From positions 124,001 through 188,000 of the forward strand of contig NZ_JABBKX010000001.1 in the NCBI RefSeq assembly GCF_012927745.1: a stretch of DNA of 64,000 nucleotides, read 5' to 3'. The stretch comes from Neoroseomonas marina. Lineage in GTDB: Bacteria; Pseudomonadota; Alphaproteobacteria; Acetobacterales; Acetobacteraceae. Made by a program: the position numbers and the translations under genes. The notes under the pieces are model-generated. The model saw only the letters and a list, made by a program, of their open reading frames with translations, made no database searches and was not told where the DNA came from. Each line of letters begins with the position of its first letter. The stretch's first letter is position 1. Shown here piece after piece: positions 1 through 8,467 of the stretch.

Positions 1-567
1 AATGACGGCGTCGCCTTCGCCGAGGTGGCGCGCCGCATCGGCGAGATCGCCGCGCCGGACGCGATCGTGACCCTCGATGCCGGCACCTTCGGCGCGCCGT
101 TCTACCGCAAGGTGGCCTGGACGCCGCCGCAGCGGCTGGTGGCGCCGCTCTCGGGCGCGATGGGGTTCGGCGTGCCGGCGGGCGTGGCGGCCGCGCTGCG
201 CTACCCGAACCGGCAGGTGATCGCCGCCGTGGGCGACGGCGGCGCGCTGATGACGGCGGCCGAATTCGCGGTCGCCGTGGCCCGGCGCGCGCCGCTCAAG
301 CTGCTGCTGTCGGACAACGGCACCTATGCCTCGATCCGCATCCACCAGGAAATGGCGCATCCCGGCCGCGTCTCCGGCACCACGCTGGAGAACCCGGATT
401 TCGTCACCTGGTGCTCGTCCTTCCGCGTGCCGGTCACGCGGGTGGACAGCAATGCGGACCTGCCGGCGCTGGAAGCCGCGCTCGCCGCGCCGGGTCCGGT
501 GGCGATCGTCGTGCGCACCTCGCTCGCCGCGGTACTGCCCGCCCCGACCATGCGCGCGGCGGAGTAG
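1..567 (+). CDS. ThDP-dependent enzyme, C-terminal part (acetolactate synthase-like), 5' end outside window
   Basis: This is the C-terminal third of a thiamine diphosphate enzyme of the acetolactate synthase/benzoylformate decarboxylase superfamily. The reading frame is open from base 1 and the true start lies upstream. The ThDP/Mg binding motif is visible as GDGG at about bases 232-243, followed about 28 residues later by SDNGTY, the GDG-X(n)-N signature. The segment PLSGAMGFGVPAGVAAAL just before it is typical of the pyrophosphate-binding domain. Substrate cannot be assigned because the N-terminal and central domains are missing. The stop is followed directly by the start of the glycosyltransferase gene, so the two are probably cotranscribed. 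Confidence 0.85.
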   Translation, partial: NDGVAFAEVARRIGEIAAPDAIVTLDAGTFGAPFYRKVAWTPPQRLVAPLSGAMGFGVPAGVAAALRYPNRQVIAAVGDGGALMTAAEFAVAVARRAPLKLLLSDNGTYASIRIHQEMAHPGRVSGTTLENPDFVTWCSSFRVPVTRVDSNADLPALEAALAAPGPVAIVVRTSLAAVLPAPTMRAAE

Positions 568-2988
568 ATGGCGCCACTGCCGCCGCACCTGTCGGGACGA
601 CTGCCCGAGGGCGCGCGGCGGCTGCTCGTCGCCCGGCTCGGCCCGCCCTGGCCGGAGGCGTTGCTCACCGCCGCCCGCGCCGCCGCCGATGCCGGGCAGG
701 AGGCCGAGGCCGTCGCACTGGCCGAGGCCGCGCTCGACGAGGCGCCGGGCGACACGGCGCACCGGCTGAAGATCGCGCTGCTGCATGCGCGGCTCGCGCG
801 CCCGGCGGCGGCGCGCGCGGTCGCCGCCCCGGCCTATGGCGCCGCGGCGACCGACCCCGTGCTGACCGACCTGCTCGGCATGACCGGCGACACGCTGCGC
901 CGCATCGGTGCTGTGGAGGCCGCCGTCGACGTGCTGCGCCACGCCTGGCGCGCCAGCCCCCGACCGCTGATGCGGCGCAGCTTCCTCGACGCCGCCCTGC
1001 CTGCCTATCGCCGCAGCCTGAACGAGGGCGCGGACACGGCTCTGCTCGCCGAGATGGCCGAGGCCGCCGCCGGCGCCATCGCGGCGATGCCGGAGGAGGC
1101 GCTGGCCGAACTCGCACGCCTCGTGGAGGAAGCGGGGCGGGGCGACCTGCTGCGAACCCTCGGCGCCGCGGCGATCGCGGCCGGAGACAACCAGCGCGCC
1201 CGGCTGCTCGCCGCCATCGGGGAGGCTGCGCCGAACGAGGGCGGGCTGCTGCACCTCGCGACCCATCGCCCGGCGCGCGCGGGCATCGCCTTCGCGCTCG
1301 CGCACCACCTAGCGCCCGCCGATCCCGCCGCGCGGTTCAATGCCGGCTACGCGGCGCTGGCAGCGGGCGATCCGGACGCCGCCGCCGCCATCCTCGCCCC
1401 CCTGCCCGCGGCGGATGAGGCCGCGATGGCCGGCGCTGCCTGGCCAAGCTTCGGCGAACTGCCCTGGCCCTTCGCCCGCCCGCCCGCCGGCTTCGAGGCG
1501 CTGCTGCCCGCGGGCGCGTCATGGCCGCGCATCCGCCTCGTGACGCCCTGCTTCAATCCCGGCCCCTGGCTCGAGGAGACGATCCTCTCCGTCGCCGCCC
1601 AGGGCTATCCGGCGGTGGAGCACGTCATCGTCGACGCAGGATCGACCGACGGTACGGCGGCGCTGATCGCCCGCCACAGCCACCACCTGCACCACGTCAT
1701 CAGCGAGCCCGACAACGGCCCCGCCGAGGCGATCTGCAAGGGCTTCGCCGGCAGCGACGCCGACCTGCTCGGCTGGATCAACGCCGACGACCTGCTCGCG
1801 CCCGGCGCGCTGCATCGCCTCGGCGCCGCCTTCGCGCGGGCACCGGAGGTGGACATCGTCCACGGCTCCTCCCTGCCCCATCGCGGGCGGCGCATCCTCG
1901 GCCACCAGACGCCGCTCGCGGACGGGCCGGACGGCTTCACGACCGAGGCGCTCGGCGACGTGTTCGGCCGCTGGGCGGAAGGCCGCTTCTTCCTCCAGCC
2001 CGAGGCGCTGGTCGCGCGCCGCTTCTGGGAAAAGCTGGGCGGGCGGCTCGACACGTCGCTGTCCGCCGTCTTCGACTACGAGCTCTGGCTGCGCGCGGCG
2101 GCGGAACGACCGCGCATCCTGCAGGTGCCCTGGCCAGCGGCCTTCTATCGCATCCACGCGGCGCAGCGCACGGCGGCGCGGACCGCGCTGGCCGACGAGC
2201 AGGTCGCCGTGCGCGACCGCGTCGCCGCACCCGCGCCCCCGCCCGCTCGCCAGGACGCGATCCGTGCGCGGTTGCGCGGCGCGATGACCCAGCATGGCCG
2301 CCCCGTACGGCTGTTGCTCATCGATGCCTGGTGCGCCGAGACCACGGTCGCGGCGGCGCGCGAGGACGCCCGCGCCGCCCTGGCCGCCGAAGGCGTCGCC
2401 CTCGAGATCCGCGGCGACCTGCCGGGCGCAGCCCCGGGCGCCGATCTGGTGGTGCGGCTGCTGCGCGCCCATGACGGCGCCGATTGGGTCGCGCCCCTGC
2501 GTGACGGCGGCTTCCTCGGCCCCGTCGTGGGCTGGCTGATCGAGGACGACCGGGACGCCTACGCGAATGCCGCGACGGCACGCGGGCTCGACATTGTCGT
2601 GCCGTCGCGTGCGGCGCGGCGCAGCGCGCTGCTGCAGGACCGCGCCATCGTCCTGCCGGCGCTGACGCCGCCCTGCGGCACGATCTCCGCCGTCGACGCG
2701 GCCGCGATGCCGGCCGGACCCGCGACGATGGCGGCGACGGATCGCGAGGGCCTGGTCCGCGCGTTGCTGGCCGGGAGCGTGCCGGTGCTGGACGCGCCAG
2801 GTCTCGCCACCCTGTTCACCGAGGCGGAGCACCGGTCCCTGCCGCTGCTGCGGCCCGGGGAGACGCCACCGCCGGAGGCTGCGGAGGATCGCGCGCGACG
2901 CCACCGCTACGGACAGTCGCTGCTTCTCGCACCGCGCCTCGCGGCCCTGCTGAAGCTCCTGCGCCACGAAGTGCTTCAGGGCGCGTGA
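568..2988 (+). CDS. Family 2 glycosyltransferase with TPR-like N-terminus
   Basis: This 806-residue protein begins on the base after the preceding stop codon. Residues about 1-300 are Ala/Leu-rich helical repeats resembling TPRs. The GT2 domain begins near residue 321 with RLVTPCFNPGPWLEETI, followed by VDAGSTDGT near 355 and the metal-binding NADD at about 405-408. Known GT2 enzymes transfer sugar from a nucleotide-sugar donor and act at the cytoplasmic face of the membrane. The last 240 residues form a further domain that I do not recognise. The acceptor is unknown, but the nearby nucleotide-sugar dehydrogenase suggests surface polysaccharide or glycoprotein synthesis. No membrane segment is seen. 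Confidence 0.85.
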   Translation: MAPLPPHLSGRLPEGARRLLVARLGPPWPEALLTAARAAADAGQEAEAVALAEAALDEAPGDTAHRLKIALLHARLARPAAARAVAAPAYGAAATDPVLTDLLGMTGDTLRRIGAVEAAVDVLRHAWRASPRPLMRRSFLDAALPAYRRSLNEGADTALLAEMAEAAAGAIAAMPEEALAELARLVEEAGRGDLLRTLGAAAIAAGDNQRARLLAAIGEAAPNEGGLLHLATHRPARAGIAFALAHHLAPADPAARFNAGYAALAAGDPDAAAAILAPLPAADEAAMAGAAWPSFGELPWPFARPPAGFEALLPAGASWPRIRLVTPCFNPGPWLEETILSVAAQGYPAVEHVIVDAGSTDGTAALIARHSHHLHHVISEPDNGPAEAICKGFAGSDADLLGWINADDLLAPGALHRLGAAFARAPEVDIVHGSSLPHRGRRILGHQTPLADGPDGFTTEALGDVFGRWAEGRFFLQPEALVARRFWEKLGGRLDTSLSAVFDYELWLRAAAERPRILQVPWPAAFYRIHAAQRTAARTALADEQVAVRDRVAAPAPPPARQDAIRARLRGAMTQHGRPVRLLLIDAWCAETTVAAAREDARAALAAEGVALEIRGDLPGAAPGADLVVRLLRAHDGADWVAPLRDGGFLGPVVGWLIEDDRDAYANAATARGLDIVVPSRAARRSALLQDRAIVLPALTPPCGTISAVDAAAMPAGPATMAATDREGLVRALLAGSVPVLDAPGLATLFTEAEHRSLPLLRPGETPPPEAAEDRARRHRYGQSLLLAPRLAALLKLLRHEVLQGA

Positions 2989-3035
2989 CCGAACGCAATG
3001 CGCAGGATGATTCGATCGTGTATGGACCGGCCGTC

Positions 3036-4661
3036 ATGCGGGGCTGCCTGCGCCACCTGATCGTCGCCCTCGCCGCGCTGCTGGTGCTCGCCGCCCCGGC
3101 GGTCGCGCAGCCGGGCGCGCGCGTGGCCCTCGTCATGGGCGTCGGCGCCTATCGTGCCATCCCGCCGCTCGCCAATCCGCCCAACGATGCGCGCGCGCTG
3201 GCGGAACTGCTGCGCGGCATGGGCTTCGAGACCGATCTGGTGATCGATCCCGACCGGCTCGCCATGGAACAGGCGGTCCGGCGGCTCGGCCAGCGGGCGG
3301 TCGGCGCGGAGGCCGCGCTGTTCTTCTACGCCGGCCACGCGCTGGAATTCGGCGGACGGAACTGGCTGCTGCCCGTCTCGACCGACATCCGCACCGACCG
3401 CGACCTGCGGTTCGAGGCGCTCGACCTCGACAGCATCCTCGCGCAGCTCGAAAGCGCGCGCGTGTCGATCGTCCTGCTCGATGGCTGCCGCGACAATCCC
3501 TTCCGCCTGCGGCTCGCGAGCGCGACGCGCGGCATCGCCACGGGGCCGGGGCTGACGCCTGTGCGCGCCGCGGTCGGCACGCTGATCGCCTTCGCCACCG
3601 CGCCGGGCGAGGTCGCCGAGGACGGCGCCGGCCAGAACAGCCCCTTCACCGCCGCGCTGCTGCGCAAGATCTCGACGCCCGGCCTCGAATTGCGGGCCAT
3701 GATGGCCGAGGTGCGGCGCGACGTGCGCGAGGCCACCGGCGGCCGCCAGGTGCCGTGGGAACATTCGGCGATGGAGGGCGCCTTCTACTTCATCCCCGCC
3801 GCCATCAACGTGCCCCCGACACCGGCCCCACCCGCCCCTGCCGCGCCGCGCGACGACCGCGCCGAGCTCCTGTTCTGGGAAACGGTGCGGGCGGGCAACA
3901 CGGCGGCGGACTACCGCGCCTATCTCGAACGCTTTCCCAGCGGCACCTTCGCGCCGCTGGCGCGCGCACGCCTGCAGGCGATGGAACCGGCCCCCGCGGT
4001 CGCGGCCGCGGTCGCGCCGGTGCCGCCCGTCGCAGCGCCGGTGCGCCCGTCCGAGCCGGTCGCGGCCGCGGTACCGCGGCTGACGGCGGCGGCGCTGGCG
4101 TCACGGATCCCCAGCCTCGCGCCCGCCAATGCGCGCACCACGGCGGATGGCTATGTCGCCTCCCCCGGGAACCGCGCGCTGGCGGTCAACCCGGAACGCG
4201 CGACGGCCTTCCGCGTGCAGGGCTTCGCCACCGCCGAGGATGCCGAGGTGGTGATGCTCGAGCGTTGCCAGCTGACCTTCGGCACGCCCTGCATCCTGGT
4301 CGCGGTGAACGACACCGTCGTGCCGCCCGAACTCGCGAACCGCCGGCGCGACATGTCCCGCCTGCAATACGCCGGCGCCTACGACCCCGAGCGCGTGCCC
4401 GCGATCGCCGCCCGGCGCCGGCCCGAGATGGCGGAGGTCATGACCTATGCGTCGCAGCCCGGGGCCAAGGCGATGGCGCTGCATCCCCAGGGCCGCGTCA
4501 CCGTCGCGACGCGTGCGCGCGACGACCAGGACGCGACCCAGAAGGCGCTCGCCGCGTGCCGCACGATGGCGCAGCGCGAAAGGCTGGTCGGCACCTGCGT
4601 CGTCTATGCGGTCGGCAACACCGTCGTCCTGCCGTCTCGGCTGACCGCGCCGCCGCGCTGA
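3036..4661 (+). CDS. Secreted caspase-like (peptidase C14) protein with two C-terminal repeats
   Basis: Residues 1-24 from this ATG form a signal peptide ending AVAQ, and a caspase-fold domain follows. The dyad is visible as His101 in FFYAGHALE and Cys151 in LLDGCRDNPF, the standard metacaspase/C14 arrangement. A linker (LLFWETVRAGNTAADYRAYL) often found behind such domains precedes a Pro/Ala/Val-rich stretch. The C-terminus holds two related units, each ending in a GT-C-(I/V) then V-TVV-P pattern (VNDTVVP and VGNTVVLP). An upstream GTG at 2985 overlaps the glycosyltransferase stop codon and could be the coupled start. It would add 17 residues before the signal peptide, so I prefer 3036. Substrate is unknown. 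Confidence 0.85.
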   Translation: MRGCLRHLIVALAALLVLAAPAVAQPGARVALVMGVGAYRAIPPLANPPNDARALAELLRGMGFETDLVIDPDRLAMEQAVRRLGQRAVGAEAALFFYAGHALEFGGRNWLLPVSTDIRTDRDLRFEALDLDSILAQLESARVSIVLLDGCRDNPFRLRLASATRGIATGPGLTPVRAAVGTLIAFATAPGEVAEDGAGQNSPFTAALLRKISTPGLELRAMMAEVRRDVREATGGRQVPWEHSAMEGAFYFIPAAINVPPTPAPPAPAAPRDDRAELLFWETVRAGNTAADYRAYLERFPSGTFAPLARARLQAMEPAPAVAAAVAPVPPVAAPVRPSEPVAAAVPRLTAAALASRIPSLAPANARTTADGYVASPGNRALAVNPERATAFRVQGFATAEDAEVVMLERCQLTFGTPCILVAVNDTVVPPELANRRRDMSRLQYAGAYDPERVPAIAARRRPEMAEVMTYASQPGAKAMALHPQGRVTVATRARDDQDATQKALAACRTMAQRERLVGTCVVYAVGNTVVLPSRLTAPPR

Positions 4662-4671
4662 CCGTCACGGA

Positions 4672-5913
4672 TCAGACCACGCGCACCCGGCCTCCGGGGT
4701 CCTGCGGCAGCACGCCGAAGGGGTCGAAGACCAGCGGCGCGGCCTCGGCCAGGCGCGCGAGGTCGAAGTCGCGGTGTGGCGTGCCGAGCACGATCGCCTC
4801 CGGCACGCCCTCGGCGAAGGTCGCCGCGCGCGGCCAGCGCGCCAGGTCCTCCGGCACCTCGCGGATCAGCGGGTCGCACCAGGACACATCCACCCCGCAG
4901 GCCGAGAGCCCCTGCAGCAGCGCGACGGGCGCCGCACCGCGCAGGTCCGCCACTCCGGGCTTGTAGGTCACGCCCGCGACGCGGATGCGCCGCCCGGCGA
5001 GCCGCCCGTCCATCGCCTGTGCCACCGCGCCGAGCACCCGCGCCGGCCGCCCCCGGTTCGCCGCGAGCGCCGCGTCGAGCAGCGAAGCGGCCGCCCCGGC
5101 CCGCCGCGCTTCCATCTGGAGGTACGCCGGGTCGACCGGAATGCAGTGCCCGCCGGCGCCCAGCCCCGGCCAGAAAGGCTGGAAGCCGAAGGGCTTGGTG
5201 GCGGCGGCCGCCACCACCTCCCGCGTCGCCACCCCGAAGGCGGCGAAGGCGCGATGGAGCTCATCCATCAGCGCGACGTTCACCAGGCGATAGGTGTTCT
5301 CGAGCAGCTTCGCGCATTCCGCCACTTCGGGGGCGGAAACGGTGATGACGCGGTCCGTGATCCGTTCCCAGAAGGCGCGCGCCCGAGCCAGGGACACGGG
5401 GTCAGGCGCGCCGAGCAGGCGGGGGATGCGCCGCGGCCCGCCCATCGGGTCACCCGGATTCTCGCGCTCGGGCGAAACCGCGAGGAAGATGTCGCGCCCG
5501 ACCTGGCGCCCATAGCGTTCGAGGATGCGGCGGCAGAGCCCGTTGGTCGCGCCGGGCTGGCAGGTCGAGACCAGGCAGACCAGGGCGCCGTGCGGCGCAT
5601 GGGCACGGCAGGTCTCCAGTGCGGCGGCGACGGCGGACAGGTCCGGCCGTCCCTCGGCATCGAGCGGCGTGGGCACGCAGATCAGCCAGGTCGAGGCGGG
5701 TGGCAGGTCCCGCGCACGGGAGGTGGCGCGGATCGTCTCGCCACAGGCGGCGACGGCGACCGGATCCAGGTCGAAGCCCGTCACCTCGAAACCGCTCGCC
5801 GCCGCTTCCAGCGCGAGCGGCCGCCCGACATAGCCCAGACCGATGACGACGACGCGGCCGCCGGCGTCGGCAGGCTGGAACAGCGCTTCGGGAAGGAGGC
5901 CGGTATCGGGCAT
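4672..5913 (-). CDS. Nucleotide-sugar dehydrogenase (UDP-N-acetylglucosamine/mannosamine 6-dehydrogenase type)
   Basis: This 413-residue protein is a member of the UDP-glucose/GDP-mannose dehydrogenase family. These enzymes oxidise C6 of a nucleotide sugar to the uronate in two NAD-dependent steps. The Rossmann motif GLGYVG is at residues 25-30. SPERENPGDP and ENTYRLVNVALMDEL are typical of the WbpA/WecC branch, and the catalytic cysteine is Cys257 in GGHCIPVDP. The product would feed surface polysaccharide synthesis, in line with the glycosyltransferase encoded 1.7 kb away, although the two converge and are separate units. A candidate promoter lies directly upstream. The exact sugar is not determined by sequence. 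Confidence 0.9.
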   Translation of the reverse strand: MPDTGLLPEALFQPADAGGRVVVIGLGYVGRPLALEAAASGFEVTGFDLDPVAVAACGETIRATSRARDLPPASTWLICVPTPLDAEGRPDLSAVAAALETCRAHAPHGALVCLVSTCQPGATNGLCRRILERYGRQVGRDIFLAVSPERENPGDPMGGPRRIPRLLGAPDPVSLARARAFWERITDRVITVSAPEVAECAKLLENTYRLVNVALMDELHRAFAAFGVATREVVAAAATKPFGFQPFWPGLGAGGHCIPVDPAYLQMEARRAGAAASLLDAALAANRGRPARVLGAVAQAMDGRLAGRRIRVAGVTYKPGVADLRGAAPVALLQGLSACGVDVSWCDPLIREVPEDLARWPRAATFAEGVPEAIVLGTPHRDFDLARLAEAAPLVFDPFGVLPQDPGGRVRVV

Positions 5914-5921
5914 CGCCCGCG

Positions 5922-5950
5922 ATGGTAAAATTACGATACATAAAATTCAA
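5922..5950 (-). promoter_or_regulatory. Candidate sigma-70 promoter of the nucleotide-sugar dehydrogenase gene, in an AT-rich island
   Basis: Read on the minus strand, TTGAAT (5950-5945) and TACCAT (5927-5922) are separated by 17 bases. The transcript would begin within a few bases of the start codon at 5913, so the mRNA may be leaderless. The surrounding 5921-5975 stretch is strikingly AT-rich for this genome. The assignment rests on motif match and spacing only. Confidence 0.45.
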
Positions 5951-6063
5951 CCTATTGGTTTCTACTGTAGCAGCCTCTGGCGGGCCGGCCGGCTTTGCGC
6001 GAAAGACGGCCCGCGGGCGCGCCTGCGCCCCATGGAACCGCGCAGAGAGGATCGCATCGGCGC

Positions 6064-6696
6064 ATGACGGGACAGGTCCATCACGTCTCCCACCCGCTGG
6101 TGCAGCACAAGCTCACCCTGATGCGGGACGCCACCTGCCCATCGAGCGACTTCCGCCGGCTGCTGGGCGAGATCTCGATGCTGCTCTGCTACGAGGTGAC
6201 GCGGGACCTGCCGCTCGAGAGCACCCCGATCGAGACGCCGCTCGAACCGATGATGGCCCCGCGCATCGCGGGGCGGAAACTGGTGCTCGCGCCGGTGCTG
6301 CGCGCGGGGCTCGGCATGCTGGACGGGATGCTGGCGCTGGTGCCGGCCGCGCGCGTGGCCCATGTGGGGCTCTATCGCGACCCGGCGACGCTGCAGGCCG
6401 TGGAGTACTACTTCAAGGCGCCGCCCGACGTGGCCGACCGCCTGGTGCTGATCCTCGACCCGATGTTCGCGACAGGCCATTCCGCGGTTGCCGCGGTCGA
6501 TCGCTTCAAGGCGCGTGGGTGCAGGGAGATCCGTTTCGTCAGCCTGCTCGCAGTGCCCGAGGGCCTCGCGCATTTCCACGCCCATCACCCGGACGTGCCG
6601 GTCTGGACCGCGGCGATCGACCGGCAGCTCGACGACCACAGCTACATCCGGCCCGGCCTCGGCGACGCGGGGGACCGGATGTGGGGAACGAAGTGA
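6064..6696 (+). CDS. upp: Uracil phosphoribosyltransferase
   Basis: This 210-residue protein converts uracil and PRPP to UMP in pyrimidine salvage and has the usual length of the family. [13 protein letters not shown] and the C-terminal uracil-binding [16 protein letters not shown] are typical. The PRPP loop reads DPMFATGHS at residues 132-140, where most homologues have DPMLATGGS, so the second glycine is His139. The start is the ATG at 6064, which matches the family N-terminus ([15 protein letters not shown]). A longer frame opening at 5995 adds a non-conserved, arginine-rich leader. The gene appears monocistronic and faces the convergent chorismate mutase gene. Confidence 0.95.
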   Translation: MTGQVHHVSHPLVQHKLTLMRDATCPSSDFRRLLGEISMLLCYEVTRDLPLESTPIETPLEPMMAPRIAGRKLVLAPVLRAGLGMLDGMLALVPAARVAHVGLYRDPATLQAVEYYFKAPPDVADRLVLILDPMFATGHSAVAAVDRFKARGCREIRFVSLLAVPEGLAHFHAHHPDVPVWTAAIDRQLDDHSYIRPGLGDAGDRMWGTK

Positions 6697-6726
6697 CGGC
6701 GCGTTCCTGAAGGCCGGCCGGGGGCG

Positions 6727-7038
6727 TCAGCCCTCGTGCCGGGTGCGCGCGAAGGCCTCGTGATGGCGGATCACCTCGCGGATCACGAAGGCGAGGTACT
6801 TCTCGGCGAATTCGGGATCGAGGTCGGCTTCCTTCGCCAGCGCGCGCAGGCGCGCGACCTGCTGTTCCTCCCGCTTCGGGTCGGCGGGCGGCATGTCGTG
6901 CTTCGCCTTCAGCGCCCCGACCCGCTGGGTGCAGCGGAAGCGCTCGGCGAGCATGTGGATCATCGCCGCGTCGATGTTGTCGATGGTCTTGCGCATCGCG
7001 AGCAGTTCCTGCCGCGCCGCGTCCTGGCTGTCCGCCAT
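6727..7038 (-). CDS. Chorismate mutase, AroQ type
   Basis: This 103-residue all-helical protein rearranges chorismate to prephenate for phenylalanine and tyrosine synthesis. It shows the monofunctional AroQ pattern: MRKTIDNIDAAMIHMLAERF in helix 1, the ALKAKH lysine, then PPADPKREEQQ with the Asp/Arg/Glu substrate-binding residues, and a final helix FVIREVIRHHEAF. There is no signal peptide, so it is cytoplasmic. It lies downstream of a class III aminotransferase gene on the same strand, but a strong hairpin separates them, so a common transcript is doubtful. Confidence 0.92.
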   Translation of the reverse strand: MADSQDAARQELLAMRKTIDNIDAAMIHMLAERFRCTQRVGALKAKHDMPPADPKREEQQVARLRALAKEADLDPEFAEKYLAFVIREVIRHHEAFARTRHEG

Positions 7039-7068
7039 GCTGGTCTCCCCCGTGTGGCGTCTCGTCTG

Positions 7069-7100
7069 GGAAGGGCCTGCTGAAGCGCGCAGGCCCTTCC
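7069..7100 (-). terminator. Strong hairpin after the aminotransferase gene
   Basis: GGAAGGGCCTGC at 7069-7080 is perfectly complementary to GCAGGCCCTTCC at 7089-7100, giving a 12-bp stem with an 8-base loop. It begins ten bases beyond the stop codon of the leftward aminotransferase gene. No T-run follows, as is common in very GC-rich genomes. It is probably a terminator. Confidence 0.6.
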
Positions 7101-7109
7101 GTCAAGACG

Positions 7110-8411
7110 TCAGGCGACCTTGCGCGTCGCCGGCAGGCTCGCGAGCGCCGCGCGGAAGGCGTCGAGGGTCTGCGCGATGTCGGCCGCGGTATGCGCGGTC
7201 GAGACGTAGTACTTGCTGTCCCCCTTCAGGATGCCACGGGCGCGCAGCACGGTGTTGACGTGCTTCTGCATCGCGGCGTCCTGGCGCAGCATGCTGCGGT
7301 AGTCGCGCAGGTCGCCCTCGGCATAGACGACGTCGAACAGCACCGGCTCGCCCACGCATTGCGCCGGGATGCCGGCCTCGGCGATCAGCGTCACGATGCC
7401 GTCCATCAGCGACCGGCCGGTGGCGAAGACCTTCTCGTAGGTGCCCGGCGCGCGCAGCACCTCGAGCGTCGCGAGCCCCGCGACGGCGGCGACCGGATTG
7501 CCCGACAGCGTGCCGATCTGCGTGAGGAACCGTTCCTCGCCCACCGCGGCCTTGTCGAACAGGGCCATGATCTCGCGCTTGCCGCCGATCGCCGAGAGCG
7601 GGAAGCCACCGCCCACGATCTTGCCCATGGTGCAGATGTCCGGCGTCACGCCGTAGTATTCCTGCGCGCCGCCGTAGGCGAATCGGAAGCCGGTCACCAC
7701 CTCGTCGAAGATCAGCGGGATGCCGAGCCGCGCGGTCACCTCGCGCACCGCCTGCAGGAAGCCCGGCTTGGGCGGGATCAGCCGCTGCAGCGGCTCCATG
7801 ATGACGCCGCCGATCTCGTCCTGGTGCGCCTCGATCAGTCGCACCGCGGCCTCGATGTCGTTGTAGGGGGCGACCAGCACGTCGTTGCGCAGCGCGTCCG
7901 GAATGCCCGGGCTGTCGGGCACCGCCTCGGGGAAGTTCGCGAGGCGCTTGGGTGCGAGGCTCATCAGCGCCCAGTCGGACATGCCGTGGTAGCCGCCCTC
8001 GAACTTCACGATCTTCGGGCGGCCGCGATACGCGCGCGCGAGGCGCATGGCGTAGAAATCGGCCTCGGTGCCGGAGGTGAGGAAGCGCACCTGCTCGGCG
8101 CAGGGCACCGCGTCGACGATCGCCTCGGCAAGGCGGATGCCGTGCTCGTTGTTGGCGAAGAAGGTGGTGCCCTTGGGGATCTGCGCGAGCACCGCCTCGG
8201 TCACCGCCGGATGGTCGTGGCCGATGAACATCGGCCCGGAGCCGAGCAGGTAGTCGATGTAGTCGTTGCCCGAGACGTCCTGCACGTGACCGCCCTTGCC
8301 GGAACGGATCACGATGTCGGCGGGGAAGTTGCCGAAGCCGCCCGCGGGCAGCACGCGCTTCGCGGCCTCCATCAGCGCGAGTTCCTCGGGGCTCTTCGCG
8401 ATGCCGGTCAT
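7110..8411 (-). CDS. Class III aminotransferase, glutamate-1-semialdehyde aminomutase-like
   Basis: This 433-residue PLP enzyme of aminotransferase class III has the HemL-like architecture. LLGSGPMFIGHDHPAV near the N-terminus, FLTSGTEADFYAMRLARAYRGRPKIVKFEGGYHG in the centre and DEVVTGFRF before the lysine are characteristic. The Schiff-base lysine is Lys264 in TMGKIVGGGFPLSAIGG. True HemL makes 5-aminolevulinate, but many paralogues in this group are catabolic aminotransferases. No other tetrapyrrole gene is adjacent (hemB is 44 kb away), so I leave the specificity open. The start ATG at 8411 is preceded by an AAGGAGCAG ribosome-binding site. Confidence 0.85.
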   Translation of the reverse strand: MTGIAKSPEELALMEAAKRVLPAGGFGNFPADIVIRSGKGGHVQDVSGNDYIDYLLGSGPMFIGHDHPAVTEAVLAQIPKGTTFFANNEHGIRLAEAIVDAVPCAEQVRFLTSGTEADFYAMRLARAYRGRPKIVKFEGGYHGMSDWALMSLAPKRLANFPEAVPDSPGIPDALRNDVLVAPYNDIEAAVRLIEAHQDEIGGVIMEPLQRLIPPKPGFLQAVREVTARLGIPLIFDEVVTGFRFAYGGAQEYYGVTPDICTMGKIVGGGFPLSAIGGKREIMALFDKAAVGEERFLTQIGTLSGNPVAAVAGLATLEVLRAPGTYEKVFATGRSLMDGIVTLIAEAGIPAQCVGEPVLFDVVYAEGDLRDYRSMLRQDAAMQKHVNTVLRARGILKGDSKYYVSTAHTAADIAQTLDAFRAALASLPATRKVA

Positions 8412-8467
8412 GGGCTGCTCCTTGCGATCCGCGGGGCAGGCTAGGACGCAAGGGGCGGCGCGTCACC

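Noticed and set aside
1519..2967. Long minus-strand frame opposite the glycosyltransferase
   Set aside because: It is a shadow frame of low complexity. The plus-strand gene has clear GT2 motifs.
5995..6063. N-terminal extension of uracil phosphoribosyltransferase
   Set aside because: The extra 23 residues are not like the family. The ATG at 6064 gives the conserved start.
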